Part shown: positions 1 through 5,487 of the stretch, piece by piece
Position numbering within the stretch: position 1 is the first letter of the stretch
Layout: every line of letters starts with the position of its first letter
NCBI GenBank assembly: GCA_003525525.1
Contig: DQED01000208.1
Span: 1-7,542, forward strand
Direction of reading: 5' to 3'
Source of the DNA: Desulfovibrio sp.
Lineage (GTDB): Bacteria; Desulfobacterota; Desulfovibrionia; Desulfovibrionales; Desulfovibrionaceae
DNA: 7,542 bases
Position numbers and translations under genes: made by a program
The notes under the pieces: generated by a model
Seen by the model: the letters and a program-made list of their open reading frames with translations, nothing else
Database searches by the model: none
What the model was told of the DNA's origin: nothing

Positions 1-1142
1 AGGAGCGCGTCGCCGCCCGGCAGGCGCAGCGTGAGGTCGCTGAGGACCATGCCCTCGCCGGCCGGGGCCGCGGCGCGCTCCAGGCCTTCGCCGCGGCGCG
101 CCTCCAGGCCTTCCAGGGCGGCGGCGAAGCCCGTCAGACGGTCCACCGTGGCTTTCCAGGCGGCCAGGCGCGTGTACGCGCCGATGAACCAGGACAGGTC
201 GGACTGGACGTGGCCGAAGGCCGAGGCGGTCTGCATGAGGCCGCCGAGCTGGATGGCCCCGGAGAAATAGCGCGGCGCGGCGACGATGAAGGGGAAGATG
301 ACCGCGGCCTGGGAATAGCCGGCGGAAAACCAGGTCAGGCGCTTCTGGCGGATCATGATGCTCCACCAGTTGGCGACGACGTGGGTGAAGCGTCCGGCCA
401 GGCCGCGGGCCTCCTGGGCCTCGCCGCCGTAGAGGGCGATGGGTTCGGCGTTTTCGCGCACGCGCACGAGGTTGTAGCGGAAGTCGGCCTCGTAGCGCTG
501 CTGGAAGAAGTTGAGCCGGATGAGCGGGCGGCCGATAAGGTGGGTGAGCAACGTGCCGATGCCGGCGTAGAGCAGGGCGGCCCAGAGCATGGAACCCGGG
601 ATGGGCAGGTTCAGGATGTGGATGTCGCCCGACAGGCTCCAGAGGATGACGGAAAAGGAGGCCAGGGAGACCACGGCTTCGAGAAAGCCCAGGGTGAGGG
701 AGAGGGTCTGCTCGATGAAGCCGTTGATGTCCTCGCTGATGCGCTGGTCGGGGTTGTCGGTGATGCCGTTTTCGAAGCGCAGGCGATAGTAGTTGTGGGC
801 GTCGAGCCAGTGCGCGACGTAGCGCTCGGTCAGCCAGCGCCGCCAGCGGATCTGGAGCATCTGACGCAGGTAGATCTGGTAGACGGCGACGATGATGAAC
901 AGGGTGGCCAGGATGGAAAACCGGCCGAGGAGTCGGAAAAAGGCGTCCACGTCCTTATTTTGGAGCGAGTTGTAGAAGAGGTTGTTCCATTCGTTGAAAA
1001 GGACGTTCAGGTAGACGATGCCGAGACTCATGCCGACGATGACGGCCAGGAGCAGGCCGGACTTGAACCGCTCCTCGCTTTTCCAGTAGGGCTTGGTCAA
1101 GGTCCACAGATCGGACAGGAAGCGTCGCTTCGACCCGGGCAT
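1..1142 (-). CDS. SbmA/BacA/YddA-type ABC transporter, permease part (partial, ATPase domain off window)
   Basis: Translating the minus strand from ATG at 1142 gives 380 uninterrupted codons that run off the left edge. The protein begins MPGSKRRFLSDLWTLTKPYW and has hydrophobic membrane segments at about residues 28-49, 76-93, 150-170, 184-204 and 278-298. The stretch at residues 50-70 (NEWNNLFYNSLQ, then KDVDAF) and the later RWRRWLTERYVAHWLDAHNYY with TDNPDQRI are typical of the family that includes SbmA/BacA peptide importers and the ATPase-fused YddA/Rv1819c proteins. From about residue 366 (MVLSDLTLRLPGG) the sequence resembles the first strand of an ABC ATPase domain, so this is probably a fused permease-ATPase of roughly 570-600 residues whose Walker A motif lies outside. 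AAAAGGAG at 1150-1157, 7 nt upstream, supports the start. The porin terminator lies upstream, so the gene is probably transcribed separately. The substrate is unknown; peptides or cobalamin are the family precedents. Confidence 0.85.
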   Translation of the reverse strand, partial: MPGSKRRFLSDLWTLTKPYWKSEERFKSGLLLAVIVGMSLGIVYLNVLFNEWNNLFYNSLQNKDVDAFFRLLGRFSILATLFIIVAVYQIYLRQMLQIRWRRWLTERYVAHWLDAHNYYRLRFENGITDNPDQRISEDINGFIEQTLSLTLGFLEAVVSLASFSVILWSLSGDIHILNLPIPGSMLWAALLYAGIGTLLTHLIGRPLIRLNFFQQRYEADFRYNLVRVRENAEPIALYGGEAQEARGLAGRFTHVVANWWSIMIRQKRLTWFSAGYSQAAVIFPFIVAAPRYFSGAIQLGGLMQTASAFGHVQSDLSWFIGAYTRLAAWKATVDRLTGFAAALEGLEARRGEGLERAAAPAGEGMVLSDLTLRLPGGDAL

Positions 1143-1216
1143 GGGGGTACTCCTTTTGCGGTTGGCGTCCGCGCGCAGGGGCGGACCGTCCCCCTCTAGT
1201 CGCTTGGCCTTGCGGA

Positions 1217-1231
1217 CGCAACCGGGTTGCG
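1217..1231. repeat. 15-bp inverted repeat upstream of the transporter gene
   Basis: CGCAAC and GTTGCG arms of 6 bp flank a 3-base centre, about 75 bp upstream of the transporter start. It could be a small hairpin in the leader or an operator. Nothing else supports a function. Confidence 0.3.
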
Positions 1232-1258
1232 GGGCGTAAGTGCATGAAATATCGTTCA

Positions 1259-1300
1259 GGAAAAGCAAAGGCGGCCGCTTCGCGAGGAAGCGGCCGCCTT
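1259..1300 (-). terminator. Rho-independent terminator of the porin gene
   Basis: A perfect 14-bp GC-rich stem (1268-1281 pairing with 1287-1300) closes a 5-base loop. Read on the minus strand it is followed by TTTGCTTTT. It begins 26 nt beyond the porin stop codon. The plus-strand side has no T run, so it acts in the minus direction and separates the porin from the transporter gene. Confidence 0.9.
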
Positions 1301-1325
1301 CGTTCGGGTCAGGTCCGGGCGGTGG

Positions 1326-2804
1326 CTAGTACTTGTAGGTGAAGCCGAAAGCCACTTTCCAGGTGTCGTTGGCGTTGGCGCGGCTGGCCAGGCGGTGGCC
1401 CCAGACGCTCTGCTGGAACTCGCCGTGGGCCCAGCCCGTTTCGACGCGGGCGGCCAGGTTTTCGTAGAGCATGTACTGGCTGTCGAAGTTGACGCCCATG
1501 GCGTGCTCGTTGACGGTCAGGTCGCGGCCCATGGCGAAGTAGGGGTTGGAGCCGATGCTCGCGTTGAGTTCGCGGATGGCCCGGGGCGAGTTGTTGCCCT
1601 TGAGGTAGGTGAAGGAGACGCGCTGGGAGAGCTTCGGCAGCAGGCTGATGTCCTTGAGCGCGACGCCGAGGCCCATGGCGCCGACGGGGTCCATGCCCAT
1701 GTTGCCGTTGCGGGCGAACACCTGGCTGTCGTCGAACAGGAACGAGCCGCCCGGACCCCAGTTGGGACGGGTGTGTGGCATGCGCTCGGAGCCGTTGCGG
1801 TTGGAGCTGTCCTCGCCCGTGGACCACCAGGCGTAGACCTGCGGGATGAGCAGGTCCCAGCCGGTGTATTCCGCGCCGAAATCCAGGAACCAGCCCTGGC
1901 GGCGGCTCTTGGTGCGGTCACTGAGCGCCCCGCCGCCGTTGATCACGTCGGCGTAGAACTTGACCGGGTCGAGTACGGACACTTCGAACGCGCCGCCCAC
2001 CCAATAGTAGGGATTCTGGTTGTTCTTCCAGCCCGGCGCGCCGATGAGGGTGCCGGCGGAGAGCAGGTCCTCGGCGTCGGACGCGTGGCCGAAGGACGAG
2101 GCCCAGGTGGTGTAGTAGTTGGCCTTGGAGCCGGCCATGGAGAAAACGCCCCAGGGCGTGGCCTTGAGCCCCGGCACCGTGATGGGCAGGGTCAGGATGT
2201 AGAGGTCCAGCTCGTCGCCGACCTGGGTGGTCGAGGGATCGAAGGTGCGGTTGCTGTCGATCAGGCGCGCGAACCCGGCGTTGAGCTCCAGGGTGTCCGC
2301 GATCAGCGGCGCTTTCACGAGCAGGGCGGCGGCCCAGTCGGTGAACACGATGCTGTCGTTGAAAAGCGCGCTCTGCGGCAGGGCCGTGGGCTGGAGGCCG
2401 GCGGTCACCTGGATGTTCGTGTCCGGATACTTGAATTCCAGGAAGGCCTGGTAGACCTGGATGGCCACATCGGGGTTGGCGGCGGTGTAGGTGCCGTTGC
2501 CCCAGGTGTTGTCCACCTTGGTGGCCAGGCGGAAACGCAGGTTCTCGTTGGCGATGAAATCCGTGCGGACCCGGATGCGCTCCCAGACCTCGAAGGTGTC
2601 CTCGGTCCTGGTGCCGGCCTTGGTCCAGGTGGGGGTGTTGGACGTCCAGTTGGCGTTGTTCCAGCCGGTGAAGTTGTGGCCGCTGAAAAAGACGCCGTAG
2701 ACGCGGGAGTCGCCGGTGATGCGCACCTGGGTCTCGGCCATGGCGCTGCCGACGGCGGCCAGCAGGAGCATGGCGACAAGGGCCGGCACGGTGAAACGTT
2801 TCAT
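1326..2804 (-). CDS. Desulfovibrio-type outer-membrane (homotrimeric) porin
   Basis: This 492-residue protein starts with a clear Sec signal peptide (MKRFTVPALVAMLLLAAVGSAMA, described here as residues 1-23) with predicted cleavage after AMA, before Glu24. The mature part contains no cysteine, is rich in aromatic, Gly, Asn and Thr residues in alternating strands, and ends in the aromatic tail AFGFTYKY, as beta-barrel proteins recognised by the BAM machinery do. The opening VRITGDSRVYGVFFSGHNF resembles the abundant Desulfovibrio proteins annotated as outer membrane homotrimeric porin. It should form a passive channel for small hydrophilic solutes. AAGGAG at 2810-2815 lies 5 nt from the ATG. 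A strong terminator follows directly, and 481 bp of noncoding DNA precedes it, so it is probably monocistronic. Family assignment rests on recalled similarity, not on a search; pore selectivity cannot be read from the sequence. Confidence 0.88.
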   Translation of the reverse strand: MKRFTVPALVAMLLLAAVGSAMAETQVRITGDSRVYGVFFSGHNFTGWNNANWTSNTPTWTKAGTRTEDTFEVWERIRVRTDFIANENLRFRLATKVDNTWGNGTYTAANPDVAIQVYQAFLEFKYPDTNIQVTAGLQPTALPQSALFNDSIVFTDWAAALLVKAPLIADTLELNAGFARLIDSNRTFDPSTTQVGDELDLYILTLPITVPGLKATPWGVFSMAGSKANYYTTWASSFGHASDAEDLLSAGTLIGAPGWKNNQNPYYWVGGAFEVSVLDPVKFYADVINGGGALSDRTKSRRQGWFLDFGAEYTGWDLLIPQVYAWWSTGEDSSNRNGSERMPHTRPNWGPGGSFLFDDSQVFARNGNMGMDPVGAMGLGVALKDISLLPKLSQRVSFTYLKGNNSPRAIRELNASIGSNPYFAMGRDLTVNEHAMGVNFDSQYMLYENLAARVETGWAHGEFQQSVWGHRLASRANANDTWKVAFGFTYKY

Positions 2805-2855
2805 CTCCTCTCCTTCCTCGTGTTGCGGGTTGGCGGACGCGTGTCCTTCTCGGGA

Positions 2856-2871
2856 CGGCTTCCGGAAGCCG
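2856..2871. repeat. Perfect 16-bp palindrome in the porin leader
   Basis: CGGCTTCCGGAAGCCG reads the same on both strands and lies 51 bp upstream of the porin start codon. In RNA it could fold as a 6-bp stem with a CCGG loop; in DNA it could bind a dimeric regulator. Function is unknown. Confidence 0.4.
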
Positions 2872-3147
2872 CCGCCGTGTGCCTTGGGCCGGCCGGCGCG
2901 GGGCGAGGGCGTCGGACGGACCCGGGGTTGCGCGTTGCAGCAAACGCCTGACCAGGAAGGATGCCTTCAAGACCATGCGCCGCATTGTCGCGGTGCGGCC
3001 CGGCCGGGCAATACGGCGGGGAACGGCAAGGCGCGGCACTGATGCGGCCTTTGCGTGACCGTATCCCGTTCTTATTGCAACGACTTCGGGCGCAAGATTG
3101 CGAAGGGCCGTAAGTACGGAATAAATCGTTGTGAGTAAAGACTCGGC

Positions 3148-3182
3148 GGAAAACGGAACGCGACGAACGGCGCGCCGTCGTC
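3148..3182 (-). terminator. Possible terminator of hydAB
   Basis: The palindrome ACGGCGCGCCGT (3167-3178) is extended by GACG/CGTC arms with one bulged base (3162-3182). Reading on the minus strand it is followed by GCGTTCCGTTTTCC, a broken T-rich tract. It lies about 100 nt beyond the hydB stop. The imperfect T run makes this a weak call. Confidence 0.35.
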
Positions 3183-3285
3183 ACGGCTGCGGCAGCGGCT
3201 GCGCGGCTGTCGCGATGCGTGCAGGGGGACGTCGCACCTTGGGGTCAGGCGGGCCCTCGCCTCCGGTGCGGCGTGCGTCAGGCGG

Positions 3286-3660
3286 CTAGAGGTACGGGTA
3301 GGGCTGGTTGTCGAATTCCCTGGCCCGGGGCGTGGGATAGAGTCCCTTGGACTTGAGCGCCGCCAGATCCTTGGAGCGGTCCTTCCAGGTGGTGTGCAGC
3401 AGATGTTCGGACTCGTGGGACAAGGGTTCCTTGAGGAACTTCTTGTACAGGGTGATGACCTGCTGGTTGTCCTGGGAGGCGCGGACCTTGAATTTGGCGT
3501 CCGCGCCGTAGACGCCGTCGATGCGGTCCATCATGTATTCCTTGAGCTGCTTGGCCGCGGCCATGGCGCGGCCGGTCAGGCGCAGGCCGATGAGCGCGCC
3601 GCCGGACAGGACGCAGGCGGTCTTGATAAACCCGCGGCGGGTGAAGCGTGCGATGTTCAT
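3286..3660 (-). CDS. hydB: Periplasmic [FeFe] hydrogenase small subunit
   Basis: This 124-residue protein is the small subunit that wraps around the catalytic subunit of Desulfovibrio periplasmic [FeFe] hydrogenase. Its N-terminus is a twin-arginine signal: TRRGFIK at residues 7-13, a hydrophobic stretch through about residue 27, and AMAAA cleavage-type residues near 32-36. The mature part begins [20 protein letters not shown], closely resembling the recalled D. vulgaris HydB ([24 protein letters not shown]), and ends in YPYL. It has no metal-binding cysteine motif; its only cysteine (Cys16) is in the signal. HydA has no export signal, so HydB is expected to carry the folded dimer through the Tat pore. 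AAAGGAGG at 3667-3674 precedes the ATG by 6 nt and overlaps the hydA stop, which suggests coupled translation. Length matches the family. Confidence 0.96.
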   Translation of the reverse strand: MNIARFTRRGFIKTACVLSGGALIGLRLTGRAMAAAKQLKEYMMDRIDGVYGADAKFKVRASQDNQQVITLYKKFLKEPLSHESEHLLHTTWKDRSKDLAALKSKGLYPTPRAREFDNQPYPYL

Positions 3661-3666
3661 GGACGT

Positions 3667-3674
3667 CCTCCTTT
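3667..3674 (-). promoter_or_regulatory. hydB ribosome-binding site overlapping the hydA stop codon
   Basis: A near-perfect Shine-Dalgarno sequence, AAAGGAGG, shares two bases with the TAA stop of hydA (3673-3675) and sits 6 nt before the hydB ATG. A ribosome finishing hydA would stop on top of this site, which favours matched synthesis of the two subunits. Confidence 0.85.
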
Positions 3675-4938
3675 AGGCATTTTGCGCGTTGTAGAGCGCC
3701 AGGCGCTTTTTCATGGACGCGTAGAACTTGGTCGCGGCATTGTTCATGGATTGGAGCACGGTCGGCATGATCGGCTGGCCGCCGCCCATGACGCAGCCGC
3801 CCGGGCAGGCCATGAACTCGATGAAGTGGTAGGGCGACTTGCCGGCTTTGACCGCGTCACAGACCTTGGCGAAGTTCTTGCCGCCGTTGACCACGGCCAC
3901 CTTGACCGGCGTGCCGGCGATGTCCACCGTGGCTTCCTTGATGCCGTCGAGGCCGCGCACGGCCTTGAAGTCCCAGCTCTGGGGCGGTTTTTTCGTGAGC
4001 GCCTGGTAGGCGAAGCGCAGCGCCGCCTCCATGACGCCGCCCGAGACGCCGAAGATGGTCGCGCCGCCCGTGGACTCGCCCATGACCGCGTCGCGCTTGC
4101 CGTCGACGATCTGCGGCAGGTCGATGTTCACTTTCTTGAGCATGTAGGCCAGTTCGCGGGTGTTGATCGTGGCGTCGATGTCGCGGAAGCCGCTGACGTC
4201 GTATTCCGGGCGCATGCCTTCGAACTTCTTGGCCGTGCAGGGCATGATGGAGACCGTATAGACGGTCTTCGGGTCGTAGCCCGCCTCCTTGGCGCCGTAG
4301 GTCTTGGCCAGGGGGCCCATCATGCCGATGGGCGACTTGCACGAGGAGAAGTGGGGCAGCAGTTCGGGGTAGAAGGTCTCGGCGTACTTCTGCCAGCCGG
4401 GACAACAGGACGTGAACTGGGGCAGGGGCTTGTCGAGCTTCTTCGTGATGCGGGCGAGCAGCTCGGAGCCCTCTTCCCAGATGGTGACGTCCGCCGTGAA
4501 TTCGTTGTCCCAGACGTTGGAGAAGCCGAGTTGCCGCATGGCCGTCAGCATGTGCTCCGTGGTCACGGCGCCGAGCGGCAGGCCGAAGGGGTCGCCCAGG
4601 GCGTAGCGCACGGCCGGGGCCGGCATGGCGATGACCTTGACGTTTTTGTCCTTGAGCTTGGCTTCGATGGCCGGGACGAAGGACACGGTCTCGTAGATGG
4701 CGGAAACCGGGCAGTGGGTGAGGCACTGGCCGCAGTTGATGCAGGCGGCGGCGTCCACGACCTTGTGCGGTTCGCCGGATTCGCCGCTGATGGCCCCGGT
4801 CGGGCAGTAGCCCATGCAGGTGTCGCAGCCGATGCACCTGGTTTCGTCGACCTGGACGATCAGGGATTGGTCCAGATTCGTGCCCGGGGGCGGCACGGTT
4901 TGCTCGTAGAAGATTTTTTCCATCTCGATGCGGCTCAT
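3673..4938 (-). CDS. hydA: Periplasmic [FeFe] hydrogenase large (catalytic) subunit
   Basis: This 421-residue enzyme interconverts H2 with protons and electrons. Two ferredoxin-type [4Fe-4S] motifs lie at the N-terminus: [12 protein letters not shown] (Cys35, 38, 41, 45) and [12 protein letters not shown] (Cys66, 69, 72, 76). All three H-cluster signatures are intact: TSCCPGW (176-182), MPCTAKKFE (232-240) and [16 protein letters not shown] (374-389). By family knowledge Cys179, Cys234, Cys378 and Cys382 bind the H-cluster; Cys178, Glu156, Glu159, Ser198 and Glu240 form the proton path; Lys237 and Met376 contact the diiron site. All are present, at the numbering I recall for the D. desulfuricans enzyme, which has the same length. 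The C-terminal tail after about residue 397 corresponds to the part removed during maturation in that enzyme. GGAGG at 4945-4949, 6 nt upstream, fixes the start. Maturases HydE/F/G are not in the window. Residue 384 is Met where I recall Cys in D. desulfuricans. Confidence 0.98.
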   Translation of the reverse strand: MSRIEMEKIFYEQTVPPPGTNLDQSLIVQVDETRCIGCDTCMGYCPTGAISGESGEPHKVVDAAACINCGQCLTHCPVSAIYETVSFVPAIEAKLKDKNVKVIAMPAPAVRYALGDPFGLPLGAVTTEHMLTAMRQLGFSNVWDNEFTADVTIWEEGSELLARITKKLDKPLPQFTSCCPGWQKYAETFYPELLPHFSSCKSPIGMMGPLAKTYGAKEAGYDPKTVYTVSIMPCTAKKFEGMRPEYDVSGFRDIDATINTRELAYMLKKVNIDLPQIVDGKRDAVMGESTGGATIFGVSGGVMEAALRFAYQALTKKPPQSWDFKAVRGLDGIKEATVDIAGTPVKVAVVNGGKNFAKVCDAVKAGKSPYHFIEFMACPGGCVMGGGQPIMPTVLQSMNNAATKFYASMKKRLALYNAQNA

Positions 4939-5082
4939 AGGCGACCTCCGACGGGTTGATGGGTTCCCCTTGCGGGTGGGTTGGCGGAAATCGGGACGGG
5001 GGCGTACGGCCCGGCCGGAAGACGGGAATCCATGGCGCGCGGCGCGGCGGAGACGGACATGGGGCCTCCCGGACCAGGAGAC

Positions 5083-5104
5083 GGGCAGGAATTATTGTCT
5101 GCCC
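5083..5104. repeat. GGGCAG-N10-CTGCCC inverted repeat in the hydA leader
   Basis: Two perfect 6-bp arms (5083-5088 and 5099-5104) flank a 10-base AT-rich spacer. Arm centres are 16 bp apart, which would suit either a dimeric DNA-binding protein or an RNA stem-loop about 30 nt downstream of the predicted transcript start. Function unproven. Confidence 0.45.
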
Positions 5105-5140
5105 TTAATGCTATTAATAAATAAAAAGTAACACGAAGAA

Positions 5141-5169
5141 GTGATACTCGAACAAATCGTACGAATCAA
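5141..5169 (-). promoter_or_regulatory. Candidate sigma-70-type promoter of hydAB
   Basis: On the minus strand TTGATT (5164-5169, 4 of 6 consensus bases) and TATCAC (5141-5146, 4 of 6) are separated by exactly 17 bp, inside the only markedly AT-rich part of the region. Transcription would start near 5134, leaving a leader of about 195 nt before hydA. Confidence 0.5.
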
Positions 5170-5309
5170 GCCCGCCATGAAAGATTTCCCGGAGACTGGG
5201 ACTTTTTTCACGAAGCGACGCGGCGGCAGGATCAGGGAACGCGTGTCGGCGCGACAACGGGGGAAATCGCCGCATAAGGACCGCGGGCGCTGCCGATCCA
5301 GGCCCGCGC

Positions 5310-5341
5310 AAAACAAAAGGGCCGGTCTCGCGACCGGCCCT
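5310..5341 (-). terminator. Rho-independent terminator of the flavoprotein gene
   Basis: A perfect 10-bp stem (AGGGCCGGTC at 5318-5327 with GACCGGCCCT at 5332-5341) closes a 4-base loop and is followed on the minus strand by TTTTGTTTT. It lies about 145 nt past the stop of the flavoprotein gene and should isolate that gene from hydAB. Confidence 0.9.
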
Positions 5342-5411
5342 CCTTCTGGTTTTTCACCTCTCGCTCGCCGAACACGCTTGCCTTCGGCTGCCAGCCCCCC
5401 TTCGGGGTGGT

Positions 5412-5438
5412 CCAGGAGGGGCCCTCGGCCCCTCCTGG
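5412..5438. repeat. Perfect 12-bp GC-rich inverted repeat
   Basis: CCAGGAGGGGCC (5412-5423) pairs with GGCCCCTCCTGG (5427-5438) around a 3-base CTC. Smaller hairpins adjoin it: CCCC-TTC-GGGG (5397-5407) and GCC-TTC-GGC (near 5380-5388). None is followed by a T run on the minus strand, so it is not itself a standard terminator; it may protect the 3' end of the flavoprotein mRNA. Confidence 0.6.
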
Positions 5439-5450
5439 CCGCCGGAGGCA

Positions 5451-5487
5451 TTCCTCTTCTCTTCCCTCCGCCCCTCTCTCTCCCCTT
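5451..5487. repeat. 37-bp polypyrimidine/polypurine tract
   Basis: On the plus strand 36 of 37 bases are C or T; the only exception is G at 5470. On the minus strand this gives a G/A-only run starting in the TAA stop codon of the flavoprotein gene and continuing into its 3' untranslated region. Such tracts can form triplex DNA or stall polymerases; no role is established here. Confidence 0.6.

Larger units (their letters stand above)
2805..3285. other. 481-bp noncoding region between hydB and the porin
   Basis: No credible gene was found on either strand; open frames here are continuations of out-of-frame shadows of the neighbours. It should hold the end of the hydAB transcript and the porin promoter and leader. 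Visible structures are a bulged inverted repeat at 3162-3182, a CGCAA-GA-TTGCG repeat at 3091-3102 inside a larger CTTCG/CGAAG pair (3084-3105), and a perfect 16-bp palindrome at 2856-2871. The least GC-rich part is about 3111-3140. There TTTACT (3134-3139) and TACTTA (3111-3116) sit 17 bp apart on the minus strand; the -10 match is poor, so this is only a weak promoter candidate. Confidence 0.6.
4939..5485. other. 547-bp noncoding region upstream of hydA
   Basis: No gene is supported here. The right part (about 5310-5485) is the 3' end of the flavoprotein transcript: a purine tract, a perfect 12-bp hairpin and an intrinsic terminator. A CGCGGGC/GCCCGCG pair (5282-5288 and 5302-5308) adds another possible stem. 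The middle (about 5091-5169) is strikingly AT-rich against its GC-rich surroundings and holds the best hydA promoter candidate and the GGGCAG/CTGCCC repeat. The left part (4950-5080) is GC-rich leader in which I see nothing except the hydA ribosome-binding site at its edge. Confidence 0.7.

Noticed and set aside
210..1199. Plus-strand open frame of about 330 codons opposite the transporter
   Set aside because: The minus-strand frame is a recognisable ABC permease with membrane segments and a ribosome-binding site; this frame is acidic low-complexity shadow.
1395..2951. Plus-strand open frame of about 518 codons opposite the porin
   Set aside because: It is a complement shadow of the porin gene, with the same biased composition and no family signature.
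3184..3203. Short direct repeats CGGCTGCG in the hydB-porin gap
   Set aside because: Two copies 12 bp apart in very GC-rich DNA are within chance expectation and are too few for a repeat array.
3394..4959. Plus-strand open frame of about 520 codons opposite hydA
   Set aside because: It is a complement shadow of hydA, which has all catalytic motifs; the translated product has no recognisable feature.
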